A stretch of 64,000 nucleotides of DNA from Corticium candelabrum. Taxonomy: Eukaryota > Porifera > Homoscleromorpha > Homosclerophorida > Plakinidae. Under the pieces are notes generated by a model. It was not told where the DNA came from and searched no databases. It saw only the letters and a program-made list of their open reading frames with translations. The stretch covers positions 5,578,827 to 5,642,826 of the forward strand of contig NC_085095.1 of assembly GCF_963422355.1 (NCBI RefSeq), in the 5' to 3' direction. Made by a program: the position numbers and the translations under genes. Shown here one piece after another: positions 30,501 to 41,618 of the stretch (the first letter of the stretch is position 1; each line of letters starts with the position of its first letter).

Positions 30501-33500
30501 TCATGTCACATAACATAAATTGTGCATTTTGAAGACGATGATGACGGCAATGACGATGACAATGACAATGATACTATTCAGTGTACTGCCATATGCTGTT
30601 GATACAAAGCAAGGCTTCTAGTGATAGATAGAAGTGTGGGAACAAACACATACAGTAAGGCTGCAGGTACATGTATGGGTAGGACAACGAGAGGACGTTG
30701 GAAAACAGAGACATACACTAATTAAAAATCTTACTAATAATTAAAAAATAATTTTAGTTTTCAAATTTTTTAGAAAGCTGTGTCAAACACTTGTAGTTGT
30801 TAACAGCTAGTCAAGCAATTTATTATAGCAAAATTTTTTTGTTTTTTCTTTACGTTTTGTGTTGTTTGTGATTTTAGGCTCATATGGTGGAACTGGGACA
30901 GGTTGAACATAGCGATGTTCATGCTCAAGACATGCTGCCAGTGAACGTTTGTTGTTTGTTTAGTTATCTGATGGATATATGATGGATGATGCCAAACAGG
31001 CAGTGATGACACTGGCAACGATCGAAATCAAGAATCTGGACATTGGAGATAAACTAGGCATAGGTTGTTATGGCACTGCTTACAAGGTATATTAATTACC
31101 GCAAAGCGATCAGTTTGTTTGTGTGTTTGTTTGTTTGTTTGTTTGTTTGTCTGTCTGTCTTTCTGTCTGCATGTTTATCAGTCTGTCTGTCTGTCTGTTT
31201 GTCTGTGTGTGTCTGTTTGTGTGTCTGCATGTTTGTCTGTCTGTCTGTCAGATTTTGAAATATACCATGTAGTAAAGTAAACACAGCTTAGAATATATAG
31301 AAGAAGAAAAACAGAAGTCAAAGCAGCAAACTATCAGACGTCCAGTGAACAACTAACTCAACGCCGCTCATTAATTAATTAATCAACTTAACACATTACA
31401 ATTATGACAGACTATGTGAACGCATGTGTAGTTTGCATGGTGAAGAGGACATCTTAAGATTTGTGGGAGACAAGGAACTCTTAGTGAGGCAACACTTGAA
31501 GTTATATAAAGCCAAACATGATTGTGACAATTGCCTCTAAACAAGTTTTGCCGAGGCTTTGTCTTTTTCCTAACTTTGAATTTCTAGCATCGCAAGCATG
31601 CCACTATATATGCTAATGAACTGGCAGTCAACACAGAGTCATCATAATGGCGCTTATTACTTGCGTGAGTAGTTATCCACTCATCTGTTGGCTTCATCTG
31701 CCTGTCTGACAGTTGACTAGTATGTGTAATAGTAAAGTTAGATTTGGATAGGAAGTGCAGTTAATTGAAGAACTTTGTCAGTGTGGTGTTTGTTAGATGG
31801 TAACAGTATTGCGCACGTCACAAATACAAATTGTACTAAGTTGCTATAATGCATTTCTAGGGTTATTGGTCACCTCCCGACCAAAAGGTAAAAATACCAG
31901 TTGCCATAAAGATTCTTAGTGAGTCGCTGTCATTGAGGCAAGAGAAAGAGCTAATGCAGGTTTTGTGAGAGTTTTTGTTTCAGTTGTATTGGTTGTGTTC
32001 GAACTTTTGTTGATGTGTTTTGCTTAGGAGGCAGTGAAGATGGCTGCTGTGTGTGATCCTAACGTGCTTCGTCTGTTAGGCATATGTATGTCTGATGGTG
32101 TATATCTAGTTACACACTTTTGTCCGTTTGGGCCGTTGCTTGGTTTTCTACGTCGTCAGAAGAGAATGCTTACTCCAATGGCACTGATAACTTATAGTGT
32201 ACAAATAGCAAAGGTAAGAGGAAGTCTAGTACAAGGTGCACTGATTGCGGAATTGTTGGCTTATGTGTCAGTTGTTTGTCTGTTTGTGTAGTTGTTGTTT
32301 ATTTGTCTGTTGTCTGTGTGCCTGTATGTTTGTGTCTGTGTCTGTATGTTTGTGTGTCCGTCTATCTGTCTGTTTGTTTGTCTGTCTGTTTGTTTGTCTG
32401 TCTCTGTATGTCTGTAACTTTATCATATTGCTTGCAGGCAATGGAGTACTTGGAAACGAAAGCTCTGGTGCATGGAAATTTAGCTTGTCGCAACATTCTA
32501 GGTTTAGTTCCTTGGATATAATTATCATGTGAATTTTTTACTCTGAACTGATTGTCTCTCACTTGCTGCAGTTCAGAAACCCAATCAAGTTCGTGTTACA
32601 GACTATGGTTTGACCAATTTAGTTGACAAGACAGCAGAAGGGGTACGGAACAGTCAAACTTTCTTTGATCTACAACACGCAACTATGTCTATTGTTTAGT
32701 TGCCACTTGCTTGGATGGCACCAGAGTCTATCGAAATGAACATATTCACCCATCAGAGTGACGTCTGGAGCTTTGGTACACCCGTTCTCAACACTTATTT
32801 AATGGTCTGTGAGCAGTTTACTGGTCTAGGTGTAACGCTTTGGGAGCTCATGACATTTGGAGGTGTACCGTATCGTAAATGGATTGGCCAAGATCTGCTC
32901 GCTGTCTTACAGAAAGGAGAGAGGCTACGGCAGCCGAAGACTGTCACCATCGAAGTCTACGCTGTGATGCTGCAATGTTAGTGTGCGACTTGAGGGTTAA
33001 CACAAAGTTGAATGTTTAGCAATCGATTGAGTGTTGTTAGGCTGGATTATCGAGGACTCGTCTCGCCCTTGCTTCGAAGACATGGTGAAAGAACTGGATG
33101 CTTTGAGAAAGGACCCTGCTCGATACATTCTCACTGCATTTGTAAGTAACATTGGGTTCCACTCATTGCATGCTGCCAAGCAGTAAATGTGGCTCCACGT
33201 TATTCAACAGTGTTATACGTGTGAAGTGTGTTTAGGCTGATGAGGCTGTCCCTGCTGACAGGGGGACAACAATGAAGAGCACCTATGCTGACACTCTTGC
33301 TGCAGGTGGAGATTACGATCTCGAGTTTGACCCGGATGTTCAAAGAGCTTTGTATGAGGATCCGGATGCGTATGAAGGTTTTCTCGAGTATGAAGATCCC
33401 GACAATCTCAAGGTGATTTCAACATACAGCTAAGGGTTATAGTCAGTTGTTGGAAAATGTCACGTGATTATATTGTTGTTAATAGATGCCTAATTGTGAT

Positions 33501-34273
33501 GGTTCTAAACACATGAATGGGGATGTGCATGGCAGTAAGGAATCAGTTGCTGGTTACGAAAATCCAGCAGGTGCTGACTCAGTGAATGACTCTGATGGGC
33601 CAGTAGTAACAAGTGCACCATATGAGACTCTCCGAGCAGATCAGAGAGAGAGATCGCAAGACTATGAGAGTCCGAAGCGTTTGCATAAGACTGTTGAGGA
33701 AGATGATCTGGGTGATGGTTATGATCACCCACAACTAACAGTGAGCAAAATCATATAAGCCGCAATTTTTCAACTGGAGCTTGTTCCAACATTTGCTGAT
33801 TTGTGACAGGGTCTTTCATCTGCTATGTCAGGAAATTCGGGAACTTTGAGTGTAAACCGTTCTGGCGGTGAAGTACAGCATGAGAATGAAAGGAACTTGT
33901 TTGATGAGGCTGGTTATGAGTCTGTTGGTCCAGCATTGGAGGTCCTGTCACGGATAGGCAGCAAACAAGAACAGAATCAGTTTGAGAAAGACACAGAGCC
34001 ACTACGAGAAGCCACTCCTGGGTATGAAGATCCCTCTACCCTGTCTAAAGACACAGAAGAGGTAGGTACAAGTGTATGTCATTTGTTGCGGTATTCTTAA
34101 ACGGTTTGTGGTTTTAGCAAGCACTAGTGATTTCTAATGATGGTGCTGGAAAGTATAGTACAATGGTAGATCTTCCGTGTGCATATTTGGGTGTTTGCTT
34201 GTAATTTTTGTCTTGTGTGCTTGCAGGCGGCAAGTGGTCAAGGAGTTGTCAGCCAACCACAGGTGCGTGCGGA

Positions 34274-34338
<65 letters not shown>

Positions 34339-34366
34339 TGTGTGTGTGTGACAGTGTGTATGTCAC

Positions 34367-34404
<38 letters not shown>

Positions 34405-34595
34405 GGGCGTCTGAAGTCTAAGGAGTGATGGTCTAGGTGATGACCAATGGCAGTGTCGCTGAAGTAGATGACATGGGAACCGATCAGTATGAAGATCCGA
34501 CAAACCTGGTAGGTTCCCTGTATATTTTCATTAATTTATTATCATTTTGCTACTGATATTTAGATATGAGCACGCAGGACGGCAACAATCAGTGA
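25021..34595 (+). CDS. EGFR/ErbB-like receptor with a probable pseudokinase domain
   Basis: This is a type I membrane receptor with ErbB layout in about 25 exons. The first exon has a signal peptide ([20 protein letters not shown]). Receptor L domain 1 (25306-25791) starts [16 protein letters not shown] and includes [10 protein letters not shown]. Furin-like Cys-rich exons follow ([23 protein letters not shown]). L domain 2 is at 27054-28141 ([27 protein letters not shown]), and a second Cys-rich part at 28256-30257 has a 29-aa repeat. The transmembrane exon (about 30316) has [16 protein letters not shown]. Kinase exons begin at 30964 with [14 protein letters not shown] and a helix-C glutamate. 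The catalytic loop reads HGNLACRN instead of HRDLAARN and the magnesium motif is DYG. The activation loop is short, without tyrosine, then [10 protein letters not shown] tail with many YE(D/N/S)P motifs ends at TGA 34593-34595. Ligand binding and dimer signalling are expected; catalysis is doubtful. Confidence 0.9.
26102..26186. repeat. (TG)n microsatellite in a receptor intron
   Basis: A TG run of about 85 bp, followed by CTGT/TTTGT tracts to about 26275, upstream of the GRCWGRD exon. Confidence 0.97.
27301..27410. repeat. (CTGT)n tract with retroelement tail signature
   Basis: CTGT/TTTGT units end in CTGTCAATACATATATTTTC, the same junction seen at 21600 and, inverted, at 52776-52800. It lies in a receptor intron. 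Confidence 0.75.
27475..27680. repeat. Impure (CTGT)n microsatellite in a receptor intron
   Basis: About 200 bp of CTGT, TTTGT and CGGT variants lie just before the L-domain-2 exon that begins near 27756. It gives spurious open frames. Confidence 0.9.
29607..29850 (+). repeat. Coding 87-bp tandem repeat in the receptor ectodomain
   Basis: Three in-frame copies of a 29-residue unit start at 29607, 29694 and 29781; each begins QVNVT and contains [13 protein letters not shown] or a variant. The first two are nearly identical and the third has diverged. Each unit has several N-glycosylation sequons and two cysteines, so it may form a glycosylated spacer next to the membrane. Confidence 0.95.
31108..31250. 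repeat. (GTTT)n/(CTGT)n tract in a receptor intron
   Basis: An impure tetranucleotide tract that follows the nucleotide-loop exon by about 20 bp, within an intron of about 770 bp. Confidence 0.9.
32265..32415. repeat. Impure (CTGT)n tract in a receptor intron
   Basis: CTGT/TTTGT/TATGT variants fill most of the intron before the HGN exon (32437-32501). Confidence 0.85.
34276..34402. repeat. (TG)n microsatellite just inside a receptor splice donor
   Basis: The exon ending [10 protein letters not shown] is followed by GTGCGTGCGG and then about 125 bp of TG with two interruptions. The intron is mostly microsatellite. Confidence 0.95.
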
Positions 34596-35231
34596 CTGTT
34601 TGTCCAGGTTATTCAATCTAACTGTATGTACAGTGCGTACACGTTGATGTTTATGTATCGCTGAGCAACAGAAGCGCTGGATTAATTTTACGTAATTCTT
34701 CTACATTTTAGCAATTCTTTATGTGTGTAAGTATACACCATTATAAAGTACAGAAAGTCACAAAGTATGTATGTAAGTATACACCATTGTAAAGTACACA
34801 AAGTCAGAAAGTACTTTTGTAGGTTTGTGCTCCTTCTACCAAACCTGTTATGGGATAGCCAAAACTTTGTAGTCAATTAACCTGTAGCGCGCATGCGCTA
34901 AGGTTAGTGTGGTCTGTGGACCAGTGATTGAACGAACGGATGGGTGGACAATTGGAACGCAGCGCATGCGCTCATTGTTATTGCTGGGGTTAGTTAGCGT
35001 GCCAGTTGATGTGATGTAATGATGTCTTTGCATGCTTTCAAGAGGTATCAAATAGCTATCCCATGTCAACAATCCACCTGGTAGTGAATGTGTCCAGCCG
35101 CTCAAGCTTATGTATTCACACGTGGAAATGAACGGGGAAGACAATTTATCTGTTACAAAACAGCTCGCAATGTGAACAAACAACAGTCTCTAGTTACGCA
35201 GCACTGGCAGTTTTTTAGTTAATTAATTGTT
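34596..35231. other. Intergenic region with a two-copy 46-bp repeat
   Basis: The region separates two convergent genes, so it should hold both 3' UTRs. A 46-bp unit starting GTAAGTATACACCATT occurs at 34727 and 34773 with a few differences. GCGCATGCGC occurs twice (about 34891 and, as GCGCATGCGC, about 34963). No gene is seen. Confidence 0.6.
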
Positions 35232-37529
35232 TCACATGCTGCAGTTGATAACCTTGATGTCTTTCTTTCTGGTGTCAGGAGTTACCGTCAGGGATTTCAG
35301 CTTGCCACCTATACACGATGCTTCAATCACTGTACTCAGTGGTGCGTGAAGCCTAAACGTGACATCCCACTGAGTGGGCCACGAAGGGAATAGAAACACG
35401 GTGTCGTTAACAGACGACCACTGTACGAGCATGTAATGTACGGCTGTCCTCATTGTACTCAAATGATCTAAACTCGGCTCGTAGTCTTGATAATGAGCGG
35501 CAAACCCTGTGAAGCGCCACCCGGCGGCAGGACTGGCCTTCGCTCTATCGGTTACCTTGCCTTTGGCGTCGTCGGTTAGTCCTAGCAGCGCTGCGTCCAT
35601 CACATCCTGACACCATCCGTTGTTACATGGGAAACGACGAGCGTTGTACGTGTTTCGTGCTAGAGTGAGGGTTTCGTTCGTTCCAGCGAACGTATAGAGA
35701 CGAAACGGATGGACCGTGTAGAGTTCGGTGTTTTCTGAATTGGATGTCCGTGCTGGTAGCTTCTCGCCGGGCGTGACAACTGTGGCACCATGCTGGTCCT
35801 TCCCTACGGGAATTTCGGGTAAGCTACCGAGCATGCGTTTCCATCTGTCTACCTCCTTCGGGTCTACAGTCACTCCGCTGGCCGGTAGCTGCAACATTCG
35901 CGGTAAGATTGCATGAAGACCGGCCATGTCCGGCGTTGGATTGGTAACACAGTCTTCTACTCGGGCGGGCACGCTTTTACACTGCCACGTTTCTAGCGAC
36001 TGAGCCGGAAAGAAAATCGTCTTTCCCTGAGAATCCTTCTGTGGCCAATGCTCGTCGTAGTACGTCAACACCATCTCTGCTATCGGTAAGAGAAACGTCT
36101 CAGCGACCGTCTTGTCCTGCGTGAAATGAAAGTCGTCTAGCATCAAGAATACTAACTCCAACGAACCTACAATGTGATATCGGATGTACGTGTTATCAGG
36201 TATGCCGATGTCTTTCTGCTTCTGCGTACACCCATACCCTAAGCCGCCATTTTCGTACGTTCCGAAGTGAGTCATTGTCTCCGGAAAATAACCGCCGCTA
36301 TGATTGAAATAAATCTGTGTTCTGTTGCCGACGAGAGGCAACAATCTCAAATAGAATGGATAAACCGCTCTTAACAAATCCAAGTCGCCAGAAGCGAGCA
36401 TATTGTAGTATGGCTGTCGGGTATTCTGCCACCAAAATCCGCCTCCCCAATCACGGTAATCGGGCCCTTTCCCCACGTCTACCGAAAACAGCTGACCGTT
36501 GAACTTTATAGGCAAGCTACCGCGTCCATCGCACGCGTCAAGGAATCGTTGGTAGACGGACTGCGCAGAAATCATGTAGCCGTCGTTCGTCGGACCTTCA
36601 CCACCTGAAGTGTCGTTGATAATGACTCCCGAGCGAGACCAGAAACTCATCCAGGCGGCTGCTGTCTTGTTGAAACTCACGTCGACGTCGGGATTACTGC
36701 TCGCCTGCTTGTTTACATACTCAAACCATTCGTCTACCGAATTGTTAGCTTGCAGTGTCTCTACCGTTACAGCCACGTCTAATTCTTTCAGATCCGATCC
36801 GGCTAGTGTCGTACTGTTTAACCGCTTCAGGTTCGGCCCACGTATAATTCCTCCAAACGTGACGTTAGCCAGAGGGTCCCAGAGCAACTTAGTTAGGCTA
36901 CCGAGCCCTTGAAGTGTAAGAGCATCTGTCCAGTAATCAGTGGTACCGCTTTTCAGTAAATTCCTGTGATACCAAACGATGCTTCCGGTGAAGTATGTCG
37001 GCACCGGGTCGACGACGGTATCGGGAGACGTAATGCGCGCCTTACAGAAGGAACCGCTCGCTGCCGTCGGGCTAGTGCGCCAAACTTCCAGCGAAACGGT
37101 TGCGCCAAACGGTTTGGCGTCCGTACGCTGTGTCTTGACTCGAAACGTGTTGAGGCTCGAGTCAATAAATAGAAGGACAGAGTAACCGGCGGACTCGATA
37201 GACACACTGCCCGTCAGTAAATCCAGAGTCTGTTTGTATTGCTGGCTATCAGCGACAGTGTAGAGAGGAGGATCGTAATGTATCCTCACTCTGCCCGCCT
37301 TGAGTAGGTTCGCGTTGGAATCCCACGCGTCGGGTTTGGCCAAGTAGAAAAGGACATCGCCTGTCGAGTTCTCGAGCCACACGTTGCTGGCCAAGTCCCC
37401 ATTGCCGAGCGGCATCGACCCCTTTTCGTCAGCCGTCGCGCTAGTCCAGACGACATTGTAGGCGGAAACCCACGACGGGTCGAGAGAATCGACAGTCGAT
37501 GCAAACAGGAAGAGAACAAGAACAAACAT
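35232..37529 (-). CDS. Secreted DUF5703/GH-like protein, single exon
   Basis: The 765-aa protein starts with a signal peptide (MFVLVLFLFASTVDS). The N-terminal block with VVWTSATADEKGSMPLGNGD, LASNVWLENSTGDVLFYLAK and AGRVRIHYDPP resembles the DUF5703 N-domain, which precedes an all-helical six-hairpin barrel of the kind seen in GH95-like glycosidases. The middle has RDWGGGFWWQNTRQPYYNML, LYPFYLRLLPLVGNRTQIYF-like text and GYGCTQKQKDIGIP; the C-terminal part has NGWCQDVMDAALLGL and a beta domain (FLFPSWPTQWDVTFRL). It is probably an extracellular carbohydrate-active enzyme, but substrate and catalytic residues are not known to me. The frame has no introns and is G+C-rich, unlike neighbours, so a retrocopy or gene transfer are both possible. 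About 150 bp of it recurs at 40765 and 44441. Confidence 0.75.
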   Translation of the reverse strand: MFVLVLFLFASTVDSLDPSWVSAYNVVWTSATADEKGSMPLGNGDLASNVWLENSTGDVLFYLAKPDAWDSNANLLKAGRVRIHYDPPLYTVADSQQYKQTLDLLTGSVSIESAGYSVLLFIDSSLNTFRVKTQRTDAKPFGATVSLEVWRTSPTAASGSFCKARITSPDTVVDPVPTYFTGSIVWYHRNLLKSGTTDYWTDALTLQGLGSLTKLLWDPLANVTFGGIIRGPNLKRLNSTTLAGSDLKELDVAVTVETLQANNSVDEWFEYVNKQASSNPDVDVSFNKTAAAWMSFWSRSGVIINDTSGGEGPTNDGYMISAQSVYQRFLDACDGRGSLPIKFNGQLFSVDVGKGPDYRDWGGGFWWQNTRQPYYNMLASGDLDLLRAVYPFYLRLLPLVGNRTQIYFNHSGGYFPETMTHFGTYENGGLGYGCTQKQKDIGIPDNTYIRYHIVGSLELVFLMLDDFHFTQDKTVAETFLLPIAEMVLTYYDEHWPQKDSQGKTIFFPAQSLETWQCKSVPARVEDCVTNPTPDMAGLHAILPRMLQLPASGVTVDPKEVDRWKRMLGSLPEIPVGKDQHGATVVTPGEKLPARTSNSENTELYTVHPFRLYTFAGTNETLTLARNTYNARRFPCNNGWCQDVMDAALLGLTDDAKGKVTDRAKASPAAGWRFTGFAAHYQDYEPSLDHLSTMRTAVHYMLVQWSSVNDTVFLFPSWPTQWDVTFRLHAPLSTVIEASCIGGKLKSLTVTPDTRKKDIKVINCSM

Positions 37530-38023
37530 ACCCGCTGGTCACTACAAATTATTGATATTAATGCGGATACTCAGTTTGTAGAAAGTCACGTGCGTCACGT
37601 GAGTGGCCTACTGAAACGACTAAACGGAGCTTGCCTTGTTTGCCACATTACAAGAACGTATGGTCAAAAGGACGTTGATATAAACAACCTTAATTACTAC
37701 AGCGTACACAAACTTGCGGAAAACGCACGTGGACTAGAAGAGAAAGAGAGGAGGATCAAGATCAACCAACACCACAACTCAAAGACAAGTGCAGACTATT
37801 CTATTACTAGGTATCACATGTACAACACAGATGCAGACACAGACTGCAATGCCACGGTCTGTCACTAGTGTAAAAACGGTACTACCTTTGTCTGCAGAGC
37901 GCGTGGCAACATCTTTATTGACCCTCGACCGACAACATCAAAATTATCACAAATCCAAAATTTACAGATTGCTTGTAATGATGGGGGATCAACTCCATCT
38001 TTATAAACCTAAAACAAAAACAG
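37530..38023. other. Spacer between GH-like gene and armadillo copy A
   Basis: The first 100 bp should be the GH-like gene's promoter and contain TCACGTGCGTCACGTGAGTG, two E-box-like cores. From about 37632 the sequence is the left end of the tandem unit and is repeated at about 41208 and 44726. No gene is seen on either strand beyond this. Confidence 0.55.
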
Positions 38024-40441
38024 TCAAGAAGTCAATATACTAACTAGCGTACAGCAACGTACTTCCTTCATAGCTTCTCTTGCCAGTGTTTGGGTCTCTT
38101 TGTCTTTGCACCAGGTGGAGCACTGCAACGATGGGTAGCTCTCGCCCTCTTCGTGTACAAGCAGAAGTCTGTTCTCTGGACCTTGCATAAGGTTTGCCAT
38201 AGAAAAGGCGCCCATACGACGTACCACAGGGCTACGACCATAAAGCAATGAGGCAAAAGGATGCATGTAACGCCACACATAGTGACCATCTTCGATATCA
38301 CGAATCTGCATGCACAAACACTTGTTAGTGGACAAAACAGTTTAGATACCAGTAATACCTTTGCGTAACTGTTGTTATGCAACCACGTGTCTATTGCTGT
38401 CAATGCAGTCTCCTTCTTCTCCAAGAAGCTACAGATCAAGTTTGATTGACCAGCCTGTGACTCGTGATTTGATCCTTGCACCTCGTCCAACCAGCATTTT
38501 GTTTCAGCGTGTAAATACATTAATGCAAGTGCATGGTAACCGATGTAACAACTCATTGTTGCCTCTTTCGCAATATCACCGCCCTCGTACCATAGCAACG
38601 AAAGTAAGCTAACACAGCGATTGATGATGGCATCATCCATATTCTCCTCGATGAGTCTCTCAATAAGACAGTAATTTGAGCAGCAGCACTGGAGGCACCC
38701 GATTGCAAGCTCGATGATTTTGATAGAGCCTGAAGGACTCCTAAGAATTTCAGAAAGAGGTGTAAGAAAACCTGCTTCCACGATTTCTTTCTACAAGCAG
38801 AAAATGTGTGAATCGGCAATTGACATCACATTGACAAGCACAAAAAGGAAAGACGGTAAGGATAAGATTCTACTGACTTATACAGTACAATTGGATATTT
38901 TTTAAATCCTTATTGTTCTTCCGTGTCCTTCACACACAGGACCGTAGTAAGCATAAAAATGGTTCGGCAAAATAAATTGATAAATACATTAGTTAATATT
39001 AATTAATCAATTAAGAATTAATTAATTAATAGAGGTACAACAACATATATTTAGTTATTGGATTACTCCAAACTTTAGTTGCAAAAGCAGCATCAAGCTT
39101 AGACTTCACTTATTTAAAGAGCAAGCCCTTTCTACACAGGTGAAAATCACAACATCGCTAGCTTTGTAATGGAGAAATGGCCACTCATGAAACCAAGGCG
39201 ACGGAAAACTACAAGGCGTTTCTGTTTTCCGTCTTTAGAAAATTGAAGTTCAGAGGCTGGTGAGGTTGGTTTGGAAAGTCTTGATCATGGGCATGCTTAG
39301 ATGTGGTGTCTGCCAATATATGTCCTAGGCGACATCTCGGATGTTGTAGGTCAAGTGCCAGTCTCTCGTCTCGAAACAAGAGAATCCGAGAACATCAAAG
39401 ACAGAACGAGTCTAAAGATGTAAAATATCTAATATATTTATATTTAATCAGCTATACCCTATTCCGGAAGTTTACTCTAATTGTTGATTGGTGCAACTCG
39501 ACTTCTGGAAAAATAGTCTGGACCGTTTGCTACGGGCCCTGACACATCAAAGCAAGATCCTCATTACAGGTAAAGCTTACTTGCACAAACATAGCACTCT
39601 CCACCTGTTGGTATCATGAAACATATCTGTTTACATCATGGAACATCCTGCAGCTTCAAGAAATCAAACTGACCTACCAGTTTACAAGACAACCTTCCCA
39701 CCCAGTTTCAATAACAAAATCAAAAGTCCAAATACAAATGACCATTTGAAGACCTGCTCGCGTGTACTCACTACAGTAAGTTAGTTATAGTAATTATCTA
39801 ACTACATACAAACGTCCATAGATACAAACCTGAACATCAGGGAACTCTAGAAGACCCCAAAGCAAGCCAACACATTTTGTCCTGACCGTGTACGTGCCCT
39901 TCTTCAGCAAAGGATCGATGACGTCCAATATTTTGCTCTCAATCAGCAGTCGGCTGCGTCGTTCATCACTACAGAAGTTCCACAGCGCAGACATGGCGAG
40001 CAGCTTCACATTCGTCGACATGCACTCAGACCGCATCAAATCGACAAGCAGTCGTATGCCGCCTTTACTTGCAAAATAGTCGGCACTGTAGTAGCGTTCC
40101 TGTTGATACCAGGGCCGAAAAAGATCGTAAGATAAGATGTGACAGGCACGACTGAGGTCGCCCTCGGTTGTTTCCGCGAGCAGCGTCGCAATCTGTTCGT
40201 CTACCGTTTTGCGACTCGTTGCAAACACTTGGTCTTGGACGCGTTGTCGTACTCGCTCTAGTTTGTCCTTGCAGAGGTTGTATGGTGCGTTAGCGAATTT
40301 CGTCATGATCGCTTGTTCTGAGGTTTGATACTCTGTGTACGATACCGAGTCTCCTTTAGCTCTGCTCGTCGATTTGTTGGCATGCTTCTCGAGGTTTGCT
40401 CGTAGAGCACTGCATAATAGCTCTTCGTAACTGCTATCCAT
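38024..40441 (-). CDS. Armadillo-like helical repeat protein, copy A, three exons
   Basis: I do not recognise a named family. The protein is about 441 aa. Exon 1 (40441-39830) starts MDSSYEELLCSALRANLEKH, is basic and helical, and ends CVGLLWGLLEFPDVQ. Exon 2 (38790-38359) starts KEIVEAGFLTPLSEILRSPS and has CLQCCCSNYCLIERLIEEN. Exon 3 (38305-38024) has YMHPFASLLYGRSPVVRRMG followed by AFSMANLM and ends CCTLVSILTS. All three exons join in phase 0 with GT-AG borders. Repeated hydrophobic helix pairs such as GIRLLVDLM, VKLLAMSALWNFCSD and IDPLLKKG suggest armadillo-type repeats, so a protein-binding scaffold is likely. No signal peptide or membrane segment is seen. Copy A is intact. Confidence 0.75.
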
Positions 40442-40764
40442 AATTTACTAGTTGCTTATCCGGGACTTTCACTCTTGTTCTGTTGAGTTGCAAGTTGCAG
40501 AATCCAAAACTTGTTGAAATGCAAAACCACTGTTGCTTGACTTAAAAATCGTTTACCATTATAAATCTAATTTAATTTAATTAATTAAATAAATAAAATT
40601 GTGTTTGCTAGATCTTGTTGTGTTACAGCTGCACGTGACAAGCACACATAACTACAACAATGCATACAACTATGCATACAACGTAGGGCATGTAACGGTA
40701 GTAATTACATGTAGCCGTACATGTACACGCGTAATCCTCTCCATGCGCGCCATACAGTAACAGG

Positions 40765-40916
40765 ACATAATTCCTCCAAACGCGACATTAGTCAGAGGGC
40801 CCCAGAGCAACCTAGCCAGGCTACCCAGCCCAGCCCTTGAAGTGTAAGAGCATCTGTCCAGTAATCAGTGGTACTGTACCGCTTTTCAGTAAAACCAAAC
40901 GATTCTTCCGGCGAAG
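40765..40916 (-). pseudogene. Fragment of the GH-like gene (unit A end)
   Basis: About 150 bp matches 36841-36993 of the GH-like gene, i.e. roughly residues 180-230 around SIVWYHRNLL and LTKLLWDP. It has small insertions and a deletion that break the frame. No other part of the gene is present here, so it is a dead fragment carried with the tandem unit. Confidence 0.88.
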
Positions 40917-41050
40917 AGCCGTACACGTGCACCTACCTGGTACCCAGGCTCTGGGGGGAGGGAGCGCAAGAGGGCCTGGGTACAGTACAAGGCTAATCCG
41001 ATCAGAGCCGTGTATCCCGTATATCTATGGCTCTGAATCCAACCAGAGCC

Positions 41051-41056
<6 letters not shown>

Positions 41057-41144
<88 letters not shown>
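41057..41144. repeat. (AT)n-(GT)n compound microsatellite
   Basis: About 18 bp of alternating AT is followed by about 74 bp of GT, bounded by the copies GGCTCTGAATCCAACCAGAG and GGCTTTGAATCCGACAG, in the spacer between copies A and B. Confidence 0.93.
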
Positions 41145-41146
<2 letters not shown>

Positions 41147-41618
41147 CTTTGAATCCGACAGTAAACTCGGCTTCCCAGACCTGTGTAGCGCCAATTTAAA
41201 AGCATTTTGTTTGCCACATTACAAGAACATATGGTCAAAAGGAGGCTGATATATCAACCTTAATTACTACAATGCATACAAACTTGCGGAAAACGCACGT
41301 GGACTAGAAGAGAAAGAGAGGAAGATCAAGATCAACCAACACCACAACCCAAAGACAAGTACAGACTATTCTATTACTAGGTATCACATGTACAACACAG
41401 ATGCAGACAGACTGCAATGCCACTGTCTGTCACTAGTGTAAAAACGGTACTACCTTTGTCTGGAGAGCACGTGGCAACATCTTTATTGACCCTCGACCGA
41501 CAACATCAAAATTATCACAAATCCAAAATTTACAGATTGCTTGTAATGATGGGGGATCAACTCCATCTTTATAAGCCTACAACAAAAGCAGTCAAGAAGT
41601 CAATACATTAACTAGTGT

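Noticed and set aside
38361-38612. Plus-strand frame repeated in all three armadillo units (also 41934 and 45448)
   Set aside because: Its conservation follows from the minus-strand exon 2 it overlaps; it is antisense to that exon and has no own resemblance.
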